64,000 nucleotides of DNA from Rhodospirillaceae bacterium BRH_c57 (GTDB lineage Bacteria; Pseudomonadota; Alphaproteobacteria; Rhodospirillales; Rhodospirillaceae): NCBI GenBank assembly GCA_000961745.1, contig LAEA01000152.1:1-64000 (forward strand). The letters run 5' to 3'. Of the stretch, positions 7,873 through 15,054 are shown piece by piece; the stretch's first letter is position 1, and every line of letters starts with the position of its first letter. Made by a program: the position numbers and the translations under genes. Below the pieces are notes generated by a model. The model was given only the letters and a program-made list of their open reading frames with translations. It made no database searches and was not told the origin of the DNA.

Positions 7873-8346
7873 ATGGGCAAGGCGACGTGGACCTGGCAGG
7901 ACTACAAGCGACGGTACGGCAAGACGGATACCACCCATCCTGAACCGCCCCCGCCAGAACCCGAGCCTCTCCTTGCGATCAAGGATGGCGACCGCCATGT
8001 CGGCGAGAGGGTGGCTGAGCTTCGCAGGTCACGGGGCTTGAGCCAGCAGTCCCTTGCCGAGATTCTCGAATGCAGCTTCCAGCAGGTCCAGAAGTACGAG
8101 AAGGGAGACAACCGCGTCTCCCCGGGAAGGCTCGCTAGAATGGCCTCCGTCTTCGGGGTGTCCCCAGCATGGTTCTTCGAAGGCCTCCCCGTGCCTGGGT
8201 CGTCCGCCCCCACTGAACTCGAAAAGCGGGCGAAGAGGATCGCCATGTACCTGGACGGGATGACACCCTCCCTCGCAGCCTCCTTCGAAGAACTAATTTC
8301 CAGTGCCGCGTCGCCGGCGGCCATCAAGGCGGCCCGGGGCACCTGA
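7873..8346 (+). CDS. XRE-family (Cro/CI) transcriptional regulator
   Basis: This is a DNA-binding repressor-type protein. Residues 43-97 form an HTH_3 domain of the alphaproteobacterial type (VGERVAELRRSRGLSQ, SFQQVQKYEKG, NRVSPGRL, FFEGL). The first 40 residues are a Pro/Glu-rich linker and the last 55 are helical, probably for dimerisation. The family binds short dyads near its own and neighbouring promoters. Its target is unknown; the class A and B boxes are candidates only by proximity. The ATG at 7873 has GGGCGGCGAG upstream. It converges on the coupling-protein gene, separated by one terminator. Confidence 0.85.
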   Translation: MGKATWTWQDYKRRYGKTDTTHPEPPPPEPEPLLAIKDGDRHVGERVAELRRSRGLSQQSLAEILECSFQQVQKYEKGDNRVSPGRLARMASVFGVSPAWFFEGLPVPGSSAPTELEKRAKRIAMYLDGMTPSLAASFEELISSAASPAAIKAARGT

Positions 8347-8359
8347 CAGGCAAGAAGAA

Positions 8360-8390
8360 GGGCGGCTTCTTGCGAGAAGCCGCCCCTTTT
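8360..8390. terminator. Bidirectional terminator
   Basis: An 11-bp perfect stem (GGGCGGCTTCT with AGAAGCCGCCC), TGCG loop, with A-rich and T-rich flanks, sits between two convergent genes. Confidence 0.85.
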
Positions 8391-8392
8391 CA

Positions 8393-11221
8393 TTACGCAT
8401 CCTGCATCCTCGGCATCGTATTGAAGGCTGAAATGCCGCCGCTCCACTCGTCCGCAGGCATGTCGCGGGTGTCCCGCCACTTCGACTTGCTCCTCGCACC
8501 AGAAGACAGAAGGCTCGCGAGTTCGTCAGAGCGGGTGCCAGTGGCCTCCACATCTGTTTCAAACGTCAGCTTTGCGGCCTCGGCGGCTTTGGCGTCAGCG
8601 TTTTCAAGCCCCTGGAACTCCTCCGGAATCAGGCTTTTCCCGTCGAGATTGGAAACCCTGCCTGTCCCCATTGCATCGAGCTTGTCCGTCAGAAGGTCAA
8701 TTTGTTCCTGACTCGGCCCTTTTGAGCTCTGGTAGGGGTTCGGCAGCATCTCCGGGGCGTAGAGAGGGTGGGCGTAGTAACGGATCACGCGACCGCGGTA
8801 AGGGTTCCTTTCTTGTCCCGCGTTCTCCCACAAGTTCACAACATCGTGCGGCGCCAGACCCATAAGCTCGGACGGGGTTAGCAGAGCCCTCGCCTGCAAG
8901 GCTTCGTTCTCCGACGTTCCCGCATTAGCACCACCGCCGAGCTGGAGGTGCTGGCCGCTGAAACCGCCGCTCGTGCCCTGCGTGTGGGTCTTGATCGTCT
9001 TCTGGCCGATACCCTCAGACCACTTCTTCGCACCTTCACTGTCGGCGTTGTTGACTTTAAGGATATTCATGAACTCGGCGTTAGACACGATGTTCTCAGC
9101 CGCCTCTTTTCCATATGTCTCAACAAACTGGCTCCAATCCTGCCAGATCATCCAGATCGACAGCCCGAACCCGGCGAGTAGGCCGTAGCCAGTGGCAATG
9201 GCTTCCAGCTTCCCGTAGCGAGCCGCTTCGTCGAGAATCATGAGGATGCGGTTGCCCTTGATGATGTGCTGTTTGTCAGGAGCCAGCATGATGGGCATCC
9301 CAGCCCACATCCTCAGGTATCCCATGAGCATGCCGGAGGCCAACAGGTCTGGCGGGATGACGACGAACAAGTCGATGTTGCCGGAGAACCAATCGTCCAT
9401 GTCAAATGTGGACTGCGCGACGTGGTCACGCATCGCCCGCAGCGACAGCCAGGACAGCGCGACTGTGAGGGTGCCGTAGATCGACGGACGCTCGTTCTCG
9501 CCGCCGGACTGGTCGACGAGCTTGGCTTTGGCTTGGGCAACCATGCCGTCGGCCCTCTCTTGCCACTGGGGGTGGCTGAGGTCCCAGTCCTTAAACGAAT
9601 CCTTCAGCTCGTCGCCGTCGTAGCAATCCTCCGGCCACAGGTTGTTCTTCTTGCCTTCTTTGTCCTTGGGCCCATTCAGCATCGCTTCAAGCAGACGCTG
9701 GTTTCTCATGATGTCCGAAGTGAAACGTAGCGAACGGCGGGGGTCGCCTTTTCTGAATGTTGAACACTGCCATGCGAGCAGACCCTGCAAGAGCACGAGA
9801 GCGGAAACGCGGAAGTGCTTTCCTGCACCCGATGAATCCTTGTCCTCGGGGATGAGCATACCCGCAAGGGACTGGATCATCTTGCCGAACTTTGTCTTCA
9901 CCTGAATGCTTTCGAGGATCCTGTCGCCGTCGGCGTTGACCTCGTCGGCGTAGGTGGGATCGATGGCGGAGAGTTCGAACTCTTCCATAATGGGGTTGCC
10001 AGCGGCGTCCTTGACAACGTTGCCGTCGGCATCGATGACCTTCCGCTTGCCGATGTGTCTTGTCGCAAGGGCCAGCCCCTCTTCGTCGTCAATTTCCGGG
10101 ACGAGGTCGAGGAAATTGACCTGTGCCTTCAGCACCTTTTTCAGAACTTCGAAGCCTGGCTTGCGGCCCAGAGCGTCGAGGATGCCGAAAGGATCGACGA
10201 CATAGACCCTTCTGTTTGGGATCTTGAGGCGGGCCAACAATGTGACCGCCACGTTCTCACCTTTCGGATCGATCGACAGGGTGGCGCCACGCCATCCACC
10301 GTAGGCCTTCCGTACTTTGAAGCGTCTCCAGAAGCGGCGGTACAGCCAGTTCCTGCCGATTGTCGGGTCTATCTCGATCTCGGGAGCCAACATGGTCGCA
10401 ATGACGGTGAGGCCCTTACCCGAGCGGGTGGAGCCAAAGGACAGAGCATGGGCGGAGAGCTGCTTGAGCATCGTCGGCGGGGCATCGCCCGACTTGAACA
10501 TGTGATTTTCTATCGTCTCGGGATTGACCGAATAGACCTTCCCGTTCTTCTTCGTCTTCTTACGCTTGAAGTTCTCGTCGAGCGACATATCCTTCATGCA
10601 CAGCGGGATGCCGCCCCCGACGTCGGGGCGGGGGTTCTTGGGATCTATGGCGAGGGCCATAGCCGCCTCCATGACCTCGTCATCGTACATCCAGCGACGG
10701 CTATCAAGCTCATCGCCGGCGTCCGTCGCCTGACCGACAGGGCCAATGCCGACCTTCTTGAGAGCCCACCGCAGGATGCCTCCGCCGAAGTAAACGCTGC
10801 TCCACAGCAGGGCGAAGGCGACGCAGTTGGTGATGACGGGTAGAGCTCCAACGACCGTGTCCCATTGTGCGAGGACCCAAATGCCTTCGTTCGCGATACC
10901 CGTCGTCAGATCCCAACTCCGCATCACGGAGTCAGGCGAGTTTGAGAACGGAGCCTTCCAGAATGCGAGGAAGGCGACGATCAGGTAGGTGCCCGCAACT
11001 ATCGTCGCCGCCTGCCCTTGGCGTTTGACGAACGGAACCGCGAGCTTCCTCCGCGCCACCGCAACGAATATCAACGCCACCGCCAGGGTAAAAAACCCGC
11101 TGACCGTCAGCAGGTTCACGCCCATGAAATGTGCGATGGTTCCCATCACTGCCATATGCAGTGCGGCCTGAACCGCAAGCATGGCGAAATAAAAGGCAAG
11201 CTGCCTACCCTGTTGCATCAC
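8393..11221 (-). CDS. VirD4/TraG-family type IV coupling protein
   Basis: The type IV coupling protein is an inner-membrane ATPase that docks the relaxosome to the transfer channel. Hydrophobic segments occupy about residues 10-60, 70-90 and 125-155. The Walker A motif GSTRSGKG is at 263-270, followed by SIDPKGE and VVDPFG, and the Walker B ILMILDEAAR lies in the C-terminal half. At 942 residues it is longer than VirD4 and closer to TraG/TrbC sizes, and it has an acidic linker in the middle. It starts at a GTG at 11221 behind GGAGGA and overlaps the stop of the upstream gene by 4 bp, so the two are co-translated. It is the last gene of the minus-strand transfer/partition operon. Confidence 0.92.
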   Translation of the reverse strand: MMQQGRQLAFYFAMLAVQAALHMAVMGTIAHFMGVNLLTVSGFFTLAVALIFVAVARRKLAVPFVKRQGQAATIVAGTYLIVAFLAFWKAPFSNSPDSVMRSWDLTTGIANEGIWVLAQWDTVVGALPVITNCVAFALLWSSVYFGGGILRWALKKVGIGPVGQATDAGDELDSRRWMYDDEVMEAAMALAIDPKNPRPDVGGGIPLCMKDMSLDENFKRKKTKKNGKVYSVNPETIENHMFKSGDAPPTMLKQLSAHALSFGSTRSGKGLTVIATMLAPEIEIDPTIGRNWLYRRFWRRFKVRKAYGGWRGATLSIDPKGENVAVTLLARLKIPNRRVYVVDPFGILDALGRKPGFEVLKKVLKAQVNFLDLVPEIDDEEGLALATRHIGKRKVIDADGNVVKDAAGNPIMEEFELSAIDPTYADEVNADGDRILESIQVKTKFGKMIQSLAGMLIPEDKDSSGAGKHFRVSALVLLQGLLAWQCSTFRKGDPRRSLRFTSDIMRNQRLLEAMLNGPKDKEGKKNNLWPEDCYDGDELKDSFKDWDLSHPQWQERADGMVAQAKAKLVDQSGGENERPSIYGTLTVALSWLSLRAMRDHVAQSTFDMDDWFSGNIDLFVVIPPDLLASGMLMGYLRMWAGMPIMLAPDKQHIIKGNRILMILDEAARYGKLEAIATGYGLLAGFGLSIWMIWQDWSQFVETYGKEAAENIVSNAEFMNILKVNNADSEGAKKWSEGIGQKTIKTHTQGTSGGFSGQHLQLGGGANAGTSENEALQARALLTPSELMGLAPHDVVNLWENAGQERNPYRGRVIRYYAHPLYAPEMLPNPYQSSKGPSQEQIDLLTDKLDAMGTGRVSNLDGKSLIPEEFQGLENADAKAAEAAKLTFETDVEATGTRSDELASLLSSGARSKSKWRDTRDMPADEWSGGISAFNTMPRMQDA

Positions 11222-12099
11222 GCTCCTCCGTTCTTAAGTGCTTCTTTCAAATGCCTGTAGGTTCCCCATGCCATCAGAACGAAGCCGCCAAGGGCCATCG
11301 TCCAGACCAGATAGGGGATTGGCCACGCATAGAGGCCAAGGGACGCCAGCCAGGCCGAGAAGCCCAGGCCGAGTCCGATCCAGATCTTGTCAGAGGCTTT
11401 CCCGAGCTCTGCCTCAGCCGGCGTCTGCTTGCCAATCTTTGCCCACTGGGCACGCCTTCGTTCGTCCAGCCACATCGTGATCACGGCCCCACCCAATCCT
11501 CCGGCGAGCGTGCCAAAGTCCGATACGAGGTCTGGATGCATATTCAATCCGGCCGACTGACCCAAATCGCCCATGAAGACCGCTCCCATTATGGAAGCGA
11601 TCACAGGGATGGCGGGTCGCAGCATGCGGGATTTTTCCACCGTCCAGACCGAGGCCTTTGTTGCGATCTCGCGTGGAAGCAGGATCACGAACTCGTCGAT
11701 CGCAACCCAGGCGTAGAACAAGGCTTTCGGGATCGGGTCTTTCGGAACGTCGTCGCCTGGGCGGAGCGTGGCCACGCCCTTTTTGAGAGCCCCCACGGCC
11801 TCTGCATAGAAGCCTTTCCCCTTTTCGAAGGCGGAGGAGGCCCCTTCCCTGCGGGAGTCTATGGACAGCCTCTTCTCATAGATGGCCGCGTCCTCAGGGG
11901 TCAGACACTCGACGTAGCGGTTCCTCGCCGCGACAGCTATCCGCTTCTTGACGGACATCTTCAGGAGACCCCGAAGGACGCGGGAGCTTTCGGTGCTCCA
12001 CTCTTCGAGTGCGATCCTGTCCAGTTCGGCGTAATAGGCGGCATCGAGGCGGCGAACCGCCCCGCCGGATACCTTGTCGGTGTCCTTTGCCGCTCCCAT
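11218..12099 (-). CDS. Membrane protein of the coupling-protein operon (293 aa)
   Basis: The N-terminal 120 residues are soluble and charged. Two to four hydrophobic segments follow, at about residues 125-150, 165-215 and 245-285, and the protein ends in a basic tail. The family is not recognised. It lies between the P-loop ATPase and the coupling protein, overlapping the latter by 4 bp, so it is probably a membrane partner of one of them. It might be an accessory to coupling-protein assembly, but that is inference. Confidence 0.7.
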   Translation of the reverse strand: MGAAKDTDKVSGGAVRRLDAAYYAELDRIALEEWSTESSRVLRGLLKMSVKKRIAVAARNRYVECLTPEDAAIYEKRLSIDSRREGASSAFEKGKGFYAEAVGALKKGVATLRPGDDVPKDPIPKALFYAWVAIDEFVILLPREIATKASVWTVEKSRMLRPAIPVIASIMGAVFMGDLGQSAGLNMHPDLVSDFGTLAGGLGGAVITMWLDERRRAQWAKIGKQTPAEAELGKASDKIWIGLGLGFSAWLASLGLYAWPIPYLVWTMALGGFVLMAWGTYRHLKEALKNGGA

Positions 12100-12102
12100 T
12101 CC

Positions 12103-12978
12103 TCAGGCTCCGCCGTTGCTGCAAGCAGCGACACGCTGACACATCGGCTCAAAGGCCTCTGTGGCTTCAGCTAGGAATTTGGTCAGCTTCCGCTTCTCGC
12201 GACCGAACTGGGCTGCCCCCAGCTTCAGTTCCTCGTTGATCTCGTCGGCCCGGTCCAAAGCCTCGAACGGCGACATCGCGATGTTCTCGCCGACCAGCAA
12301 GCTGTCGCAGAAAGGAATGCGGATGATTTCCAGAACGCCGTCTTGCTCCAGTTTGCGGAGACGAGGGTAGGCTTCGCCGTTTTCAAACCACTCGAATCCT
12401 CTACCCGTGCGGTCGTTTAAAGTCATGATGTGGTCGGCGTCGGTGCCGTACAGACGAATCCACTCGGTGGTGAGTTTGTAGGCAGATTCAAGAGACCCTT
12501 GGTCTGCGGAAGCGACCGTTTCTCTAAACGGGCGAATTCCAGCATCTTTGTAGAGTTCTGGAAGCTCCGAGTTCCGCTCGTACTGAAGCAGTCCGTCGGG
12601 ACGACCCGCACCCACATCTGTCTCGGTTGTCCCGCTGAGCCACCACTCCGATGCCGCATCGTAGTGCGACTCAAGCTCGCGGGCGGCATCGCCTACCTTC
12701 TTCACGTCTTTTTGAGTCGTGAAGCCGTTCAACCCCATAATCTCGATGCCAGACAACTGCTGACTGTTCTCGATGTAGGCGGTCAGATTGCGGCGGCTAT
12801 CGACGTCAATCAAACGGAAATGCACGTTCAAGTTCACCAAGACGTTTGTCCTTATTAGCTTGCAGGTAGTCTTGCCAACGCCTCCCTTGTCGTTGGCCGT
12901 GAACACCGACGCTCCGACATACATCCCGTACTTCTCTCCAAGCTGGGCACTCACGGCATTCTTGATGTCTTCACTCAT
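12103..12978 (-). CDS. ParA/MinD/StbB-like P-loop ATPase
   Basis: The deviant Walker A motif KGGVGKTT is near residue 31 in an N-terminal FTANDKGGVGKTT context, with RLIDVD in the position of the next Walker-like strand. At 291 aa it fits the size of ParA/StbB ATPases. The family moves plasmid DNA or positions membrane complexes using ATP-dependent DNA or membrane binding. StbB of R388 is a relative involved in conjugation and plasmid positioning. Here it precedes the coupling protein and follows two small genes next to an 11-bp repeat array, an arrangement reminiscent of stb or par loci. Its class A promoter is at 13012-13043. Confidence 0.8.
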   Translation of the reverse strand: MSEDIKNAVSAQLGEKYGMYVGASVFTANDKGGVGKTTCKLIRTNVLVNLNVHFRLIDVDSRRNLTAYIENSQQLSGIEIMGLNGFTTQKDVKKVGDAARELESHYDAASEWWLSGTTETDVGAGRPDGLLQYERNSELPELYKDAGIRPFRETVASADQGSLESAYKLTTEWIRLYGTDADHIMTLNDRTGRGFEWFENGEAYPRLRKLEQDGVLEIIRIPFCDSLLVGENIAMSPFEALDRADEINEELKLGAAQFGREKRKLTKFLAEATEAFEPMCQRVAACSNGGA

Positions 12979-13011
12979 GGCTGATTCCCTTTCATGTTTT
13001 CCACAAATCTG

Positions 13012-13043
13012 ATTGAATGCGTGTTATATCCGCATGTCAACAC
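13012..13043 (-). promoter_or_regulatory. Class A promoter
   Basis: On the minus strand: GGTGTTGACATGCGGATA with TTCAAT 17 bp after the -35. It drives the ATPase, membrane protein and coupling protein genes. Confidence 0.75.
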
Positions 13044-13063
13044 CGCAAGGGCAGAATTTTTCC

Positions 13064-13900
13064 TCAAAAGCGTTCATCTTCGTCAGGGGGAAGGAACTCT
13101 TCGCCAATGACCTCTGGCGGGGCGAACCCTTCAGGGAGGTCATCATCGAACTCGGGCGGTGGCTCGAAGCCCATATCGTCGTGGGCTTCGTCCTCGTCGA
13201 AGTCTGAGCTATCCTCAAGCTCGTCAACGGCCCCCTGCTCTTCGACATTCTCGGCTTCCGTGGTTTCGGTCTCTTCAGGGTCCTCTTCCGAAATCTCGTC
13301 GGTGGTCTCTGGGTGGCCAGACTCTTCCTCAAACTGCGGCGGGAAGGCTTCCACTTCTAAGCATACAGAGACCTCCGCCGTGCGGGCCGCTTGTTTGGGA
13401 AGGCCTATGGTGCGGGTGATGGCGATTTCCTCGCCCACCACGATGCCGGCGGCGGCCAGGATGTCGTCACCCGCGGACTTCTTGGGTTCCCCATAGGAGG
13501 AGAAGTCAAACCCCCTCGGCTTCCTCTCGGAACTGACAGGCCGCCTCTTTGGTGGGGGTGATGCCGCATCCTCTCGCTCGGGCATCGAAGCCAGGGACAT
13601 GGGATCCGCATTCAAGAACGGGCGTTGCGTTTGCCTTGGCAGGGGCGGTGAGGTTTCGGCGACAGCCTTCTGGGGGAATACGCCGCCCCCTGCCACGCCC
13701 ATCATGCGGCAGTAGCGGGACACGGTCGCTCCTCCGATGTCACCGACCATAGGGGAGTCGTCCTCCAGCAGCTTGGCGATCTTCCCCCACGGCCACCCGC
13801 TCGCCCGAAGCTCGGCGATATCCGCGAGGTTCTCCGCGATCACGTCCCGTATCGTCCTGTGGCGACCCGATGCGACCGCTCTTCTGAGCAGGCCTCCCAT
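13064..13900 (-). CDS. Uncharacterised protein: N-terminal HTH-like region, acidic C-terminus (278 aa)
   Basis: Residues 15-75 contain a helix-turn-helix-like pattern (IAELRASGWPWGKIAKLL, then ATVSRYCRMMG). A Pro-rich linker follows, and residues 180-278 are extremely acidic with long D/E runs. The architecture suggests a DNA-binding head with a flexible acidic tail, possibly the centromere- or oriT-binding partner of the downstream ATPase. No family assignment is certain. It starts 3 bp after the stop of the 75-aa gene, so it is in the same operon. Confidence 0.7.
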   Translation of the reverse strand: MGGLLRRAVASGRHRTIRDVIAENLADIAELRASGWPWGKIAKLLEDDSPMVGDIGGATVSRYCRMMGVAGGGVFPQKAVAETSPPLPRQTQRPFLNADPMSLASMPEREDAASPPPKRRPVSSERKPRGFDFSSYGEPKKSAGDDILAAAGIVVGEEIAITRTIGLPKQAARTAEVSVCLEVEAFPPQFEEESGHPETTDEISEEDPEETETTEAENVEEQGAVDELEDSSDFDEDEAHDDMGFEPPPEFDDDLPEGFAPPEVIGEEFLPPDEDERF

Positions 13901-13903
13901 GGA

Positions 13904-14131
13904 TCAGTCCTCCCGTGCATTCAAAGCTGAGACAACCAGTGCATCGGCCTTGTCCTCGCCAACCAAGCCCTTCAGACGGCAAGCGAGGTCTATCTCCTGG
14001 CGGGACAGGGCAGCCCCCTCGTCACCCCAACTCGCGTTCGACTTCAGCGAGTAGATGTCTGCCAAGGCATCCGCCAACCCCTTCGCCACCGCGTCCTTCC
14101 TCACGTCCCTCGTCTTTTCCATGATCGCCAT
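13904..14131 (-). CDS. Small protein (75 aa), first gene of the partition/transfer operon
   Basis: A short helical, mixed-charge protein of unknown family. The ATG is at 14131, behind a GGGGAGGC ribosome site. It lies directly downstream of the class A promoter at 14161-14193 and about 75 bp from the nine 11-bp repeats. In par and stb loci the first small protein commonly binds such repeats, so this or the next gene is a candidate array-binding protein. Confidence 0.65.
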   Translation of the reverse strand: MAIMEKTRDVRKDAVAKGLADALADIYSLKSNASWGDEGAALSRQEIDLACRLKGLVGEDKADALVVSALNARED

Positions 14132-14160
14132 GCCTCCCCAAGTTCATTCATTATACACTC

Positions 14161-14193
14161 GTTAGGCATTATAACTTTCCGTATGTCAACTCT
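14161..14193 (-). promoter_or_regulatory. Class A promoter of the partition/transfer operon
   Basis: On the minus strand: AGAGTTGACATACGGAAAG. TTGACA pairs with CCTAAC at 17 bp; a TATAAT also lies within the spacer. The array of 11-bp repeats starts 15 bp upstream. Confidence 0.7.
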
Positions 14194-14207
14194 TGTAGGC
14201 GTTGTTT

Positions 14208-14306
14208 CTTGCGGATTCCCAGCGGAATTTTGACGGATGACCCACGGAAGGCCCACGGATTTCCTTAGGAAACCCTACGGAAGACCTACGGAAAACATAA
14301 GGAACG
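14208..14306 (+). repeat. Nine tandem 11-bp direct repeats (putative centromere or stb-like site)
   Basis: Units start at 14208, 14219, 14230, 14241, 14252, 14263, 14274, 14285 and 14296, each exactly 11 bp apart. The consensus is CCYACGGAANN: the clearest units are CCCACGGAAGG, CCCACGGATTT, CCTACGGAAGA and CCTACGGAAAA, with outer units degenerate. The core ACGGA also occurs in class A promoter spacers. ParR/parC of R1 and StbA/stbDR of R388 use 11-bp-period direct repeats next to their operons, and the arrangement here is the same in outline. Confidence 0.8.
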
Positions 14307-14712
14307 CAAGGGGTTAGCGGCCACATATCGAGCCATTCAGGCGACGGTATCGCAGCGACCTTCTTCTGCATCCGAAGCGATGTCCGAAGAAGCCATTTGG
14401 GGCCTCCTGAGAGAGATTTCCGACACTTGGCTTGGATGCCACGTCCTGCACCCGTGACCTCTTCCCACGGGGCTGAAAACGCCTCACGCAGGCAGTTCCA
14501 ACCTCCTCGGACGGTGGTTGGAATTATGAGAATTGCTCACATTCATCCTGGATCTATTTGCCACCAAAACCCGTCCCCCGACACCATCGCCGTCCCACCT
14601 GATGACCTCCCAGTGCATTGCTAAACGGCGGCTTGTGGCGGTTCTTGTAGCCAAGCCTGAACGGAGGGATCTACAGGGGCGATGCCTCCGTCAAACGCCG
14701 GGCTGCCATCAG

Positions 14713-14950
14713 GCCGACGCTGGGCTGTCTACACGGGGGTGGTGTTGTCTTCGCCGACGCTGGGCTGTCTTCACGGGGAGTGGTGTGGTCTTCGCCGACG
14801 CTGGGTTGTCGTCAGGGGGGTGATGTTGTCTCCTCCGACACTGGGCTGTCGTCACGGGGGTGATGTTGTCTCCTCCGACACTGGGCTGTCGTCACGGGGG
14901 TGGTGTTGTCTCCGCCGACGCTGGGCCGTCTTTGGTTCTGGTGTTGACAT
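14713..14950 (+). repeat. Tandem array, 40-bp period, about six copies
   Basis: Units beginning (G/T)CCGACRCTGGG start at 14713, 14753, 14794, 14834, 14874 and 14914, with 40-bp steps and one of 41. The last unit runs into the class A promoter at 14944. The unit itself contains GGTGTTGTC, which is close to GGTGTTGACAT. The period is not a multiple of three and the frames change, so it is not protein coding. No variable spacers are present. Confidence 0.9.
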
Positions 14951-14972
14951 GAGGGAAGTTAGGTTGCTTTGT
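14941..14972 (+). promoter_or_regulatory. Class A promoter at the end of the 40-bp array
   Basis: GTGTTGACATGAGGG with -35 at 14944-14949 and a weak -10 (CTTTGT). It lies about 110 bp before the recombinase-like gene. Confidence 0.6.
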
Positions 14973-15054
14973 TGTGGTTATGATGTCAAAATAGATCCTG
15001 GATGAATGTGAGTCGACAGACCACTTCTGTGATGTGAGAAAGCGGGAGGGACAT

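Noticed and set aside
10055..12174. Plus-strand frames of 262 and 347 codons over the coupling-protein operon
   Set aside because: They lie antisense to genes with clear motifs (coupling protein, membrane protein) and have no coherent composition.
8393..14131. Relaxase or complete type IV secretion operon
   Set aside because: No relaxase motif (three-His cluster, catalytic Tyr) and no VirB4-like ATPase was found near the coupling protein; they may lie outside the window.
14713..14950. CRISPR-like repeat array
   Set aside because: The 40-bp units are contiguous with no unique spacers, and no cas gene is in the window.
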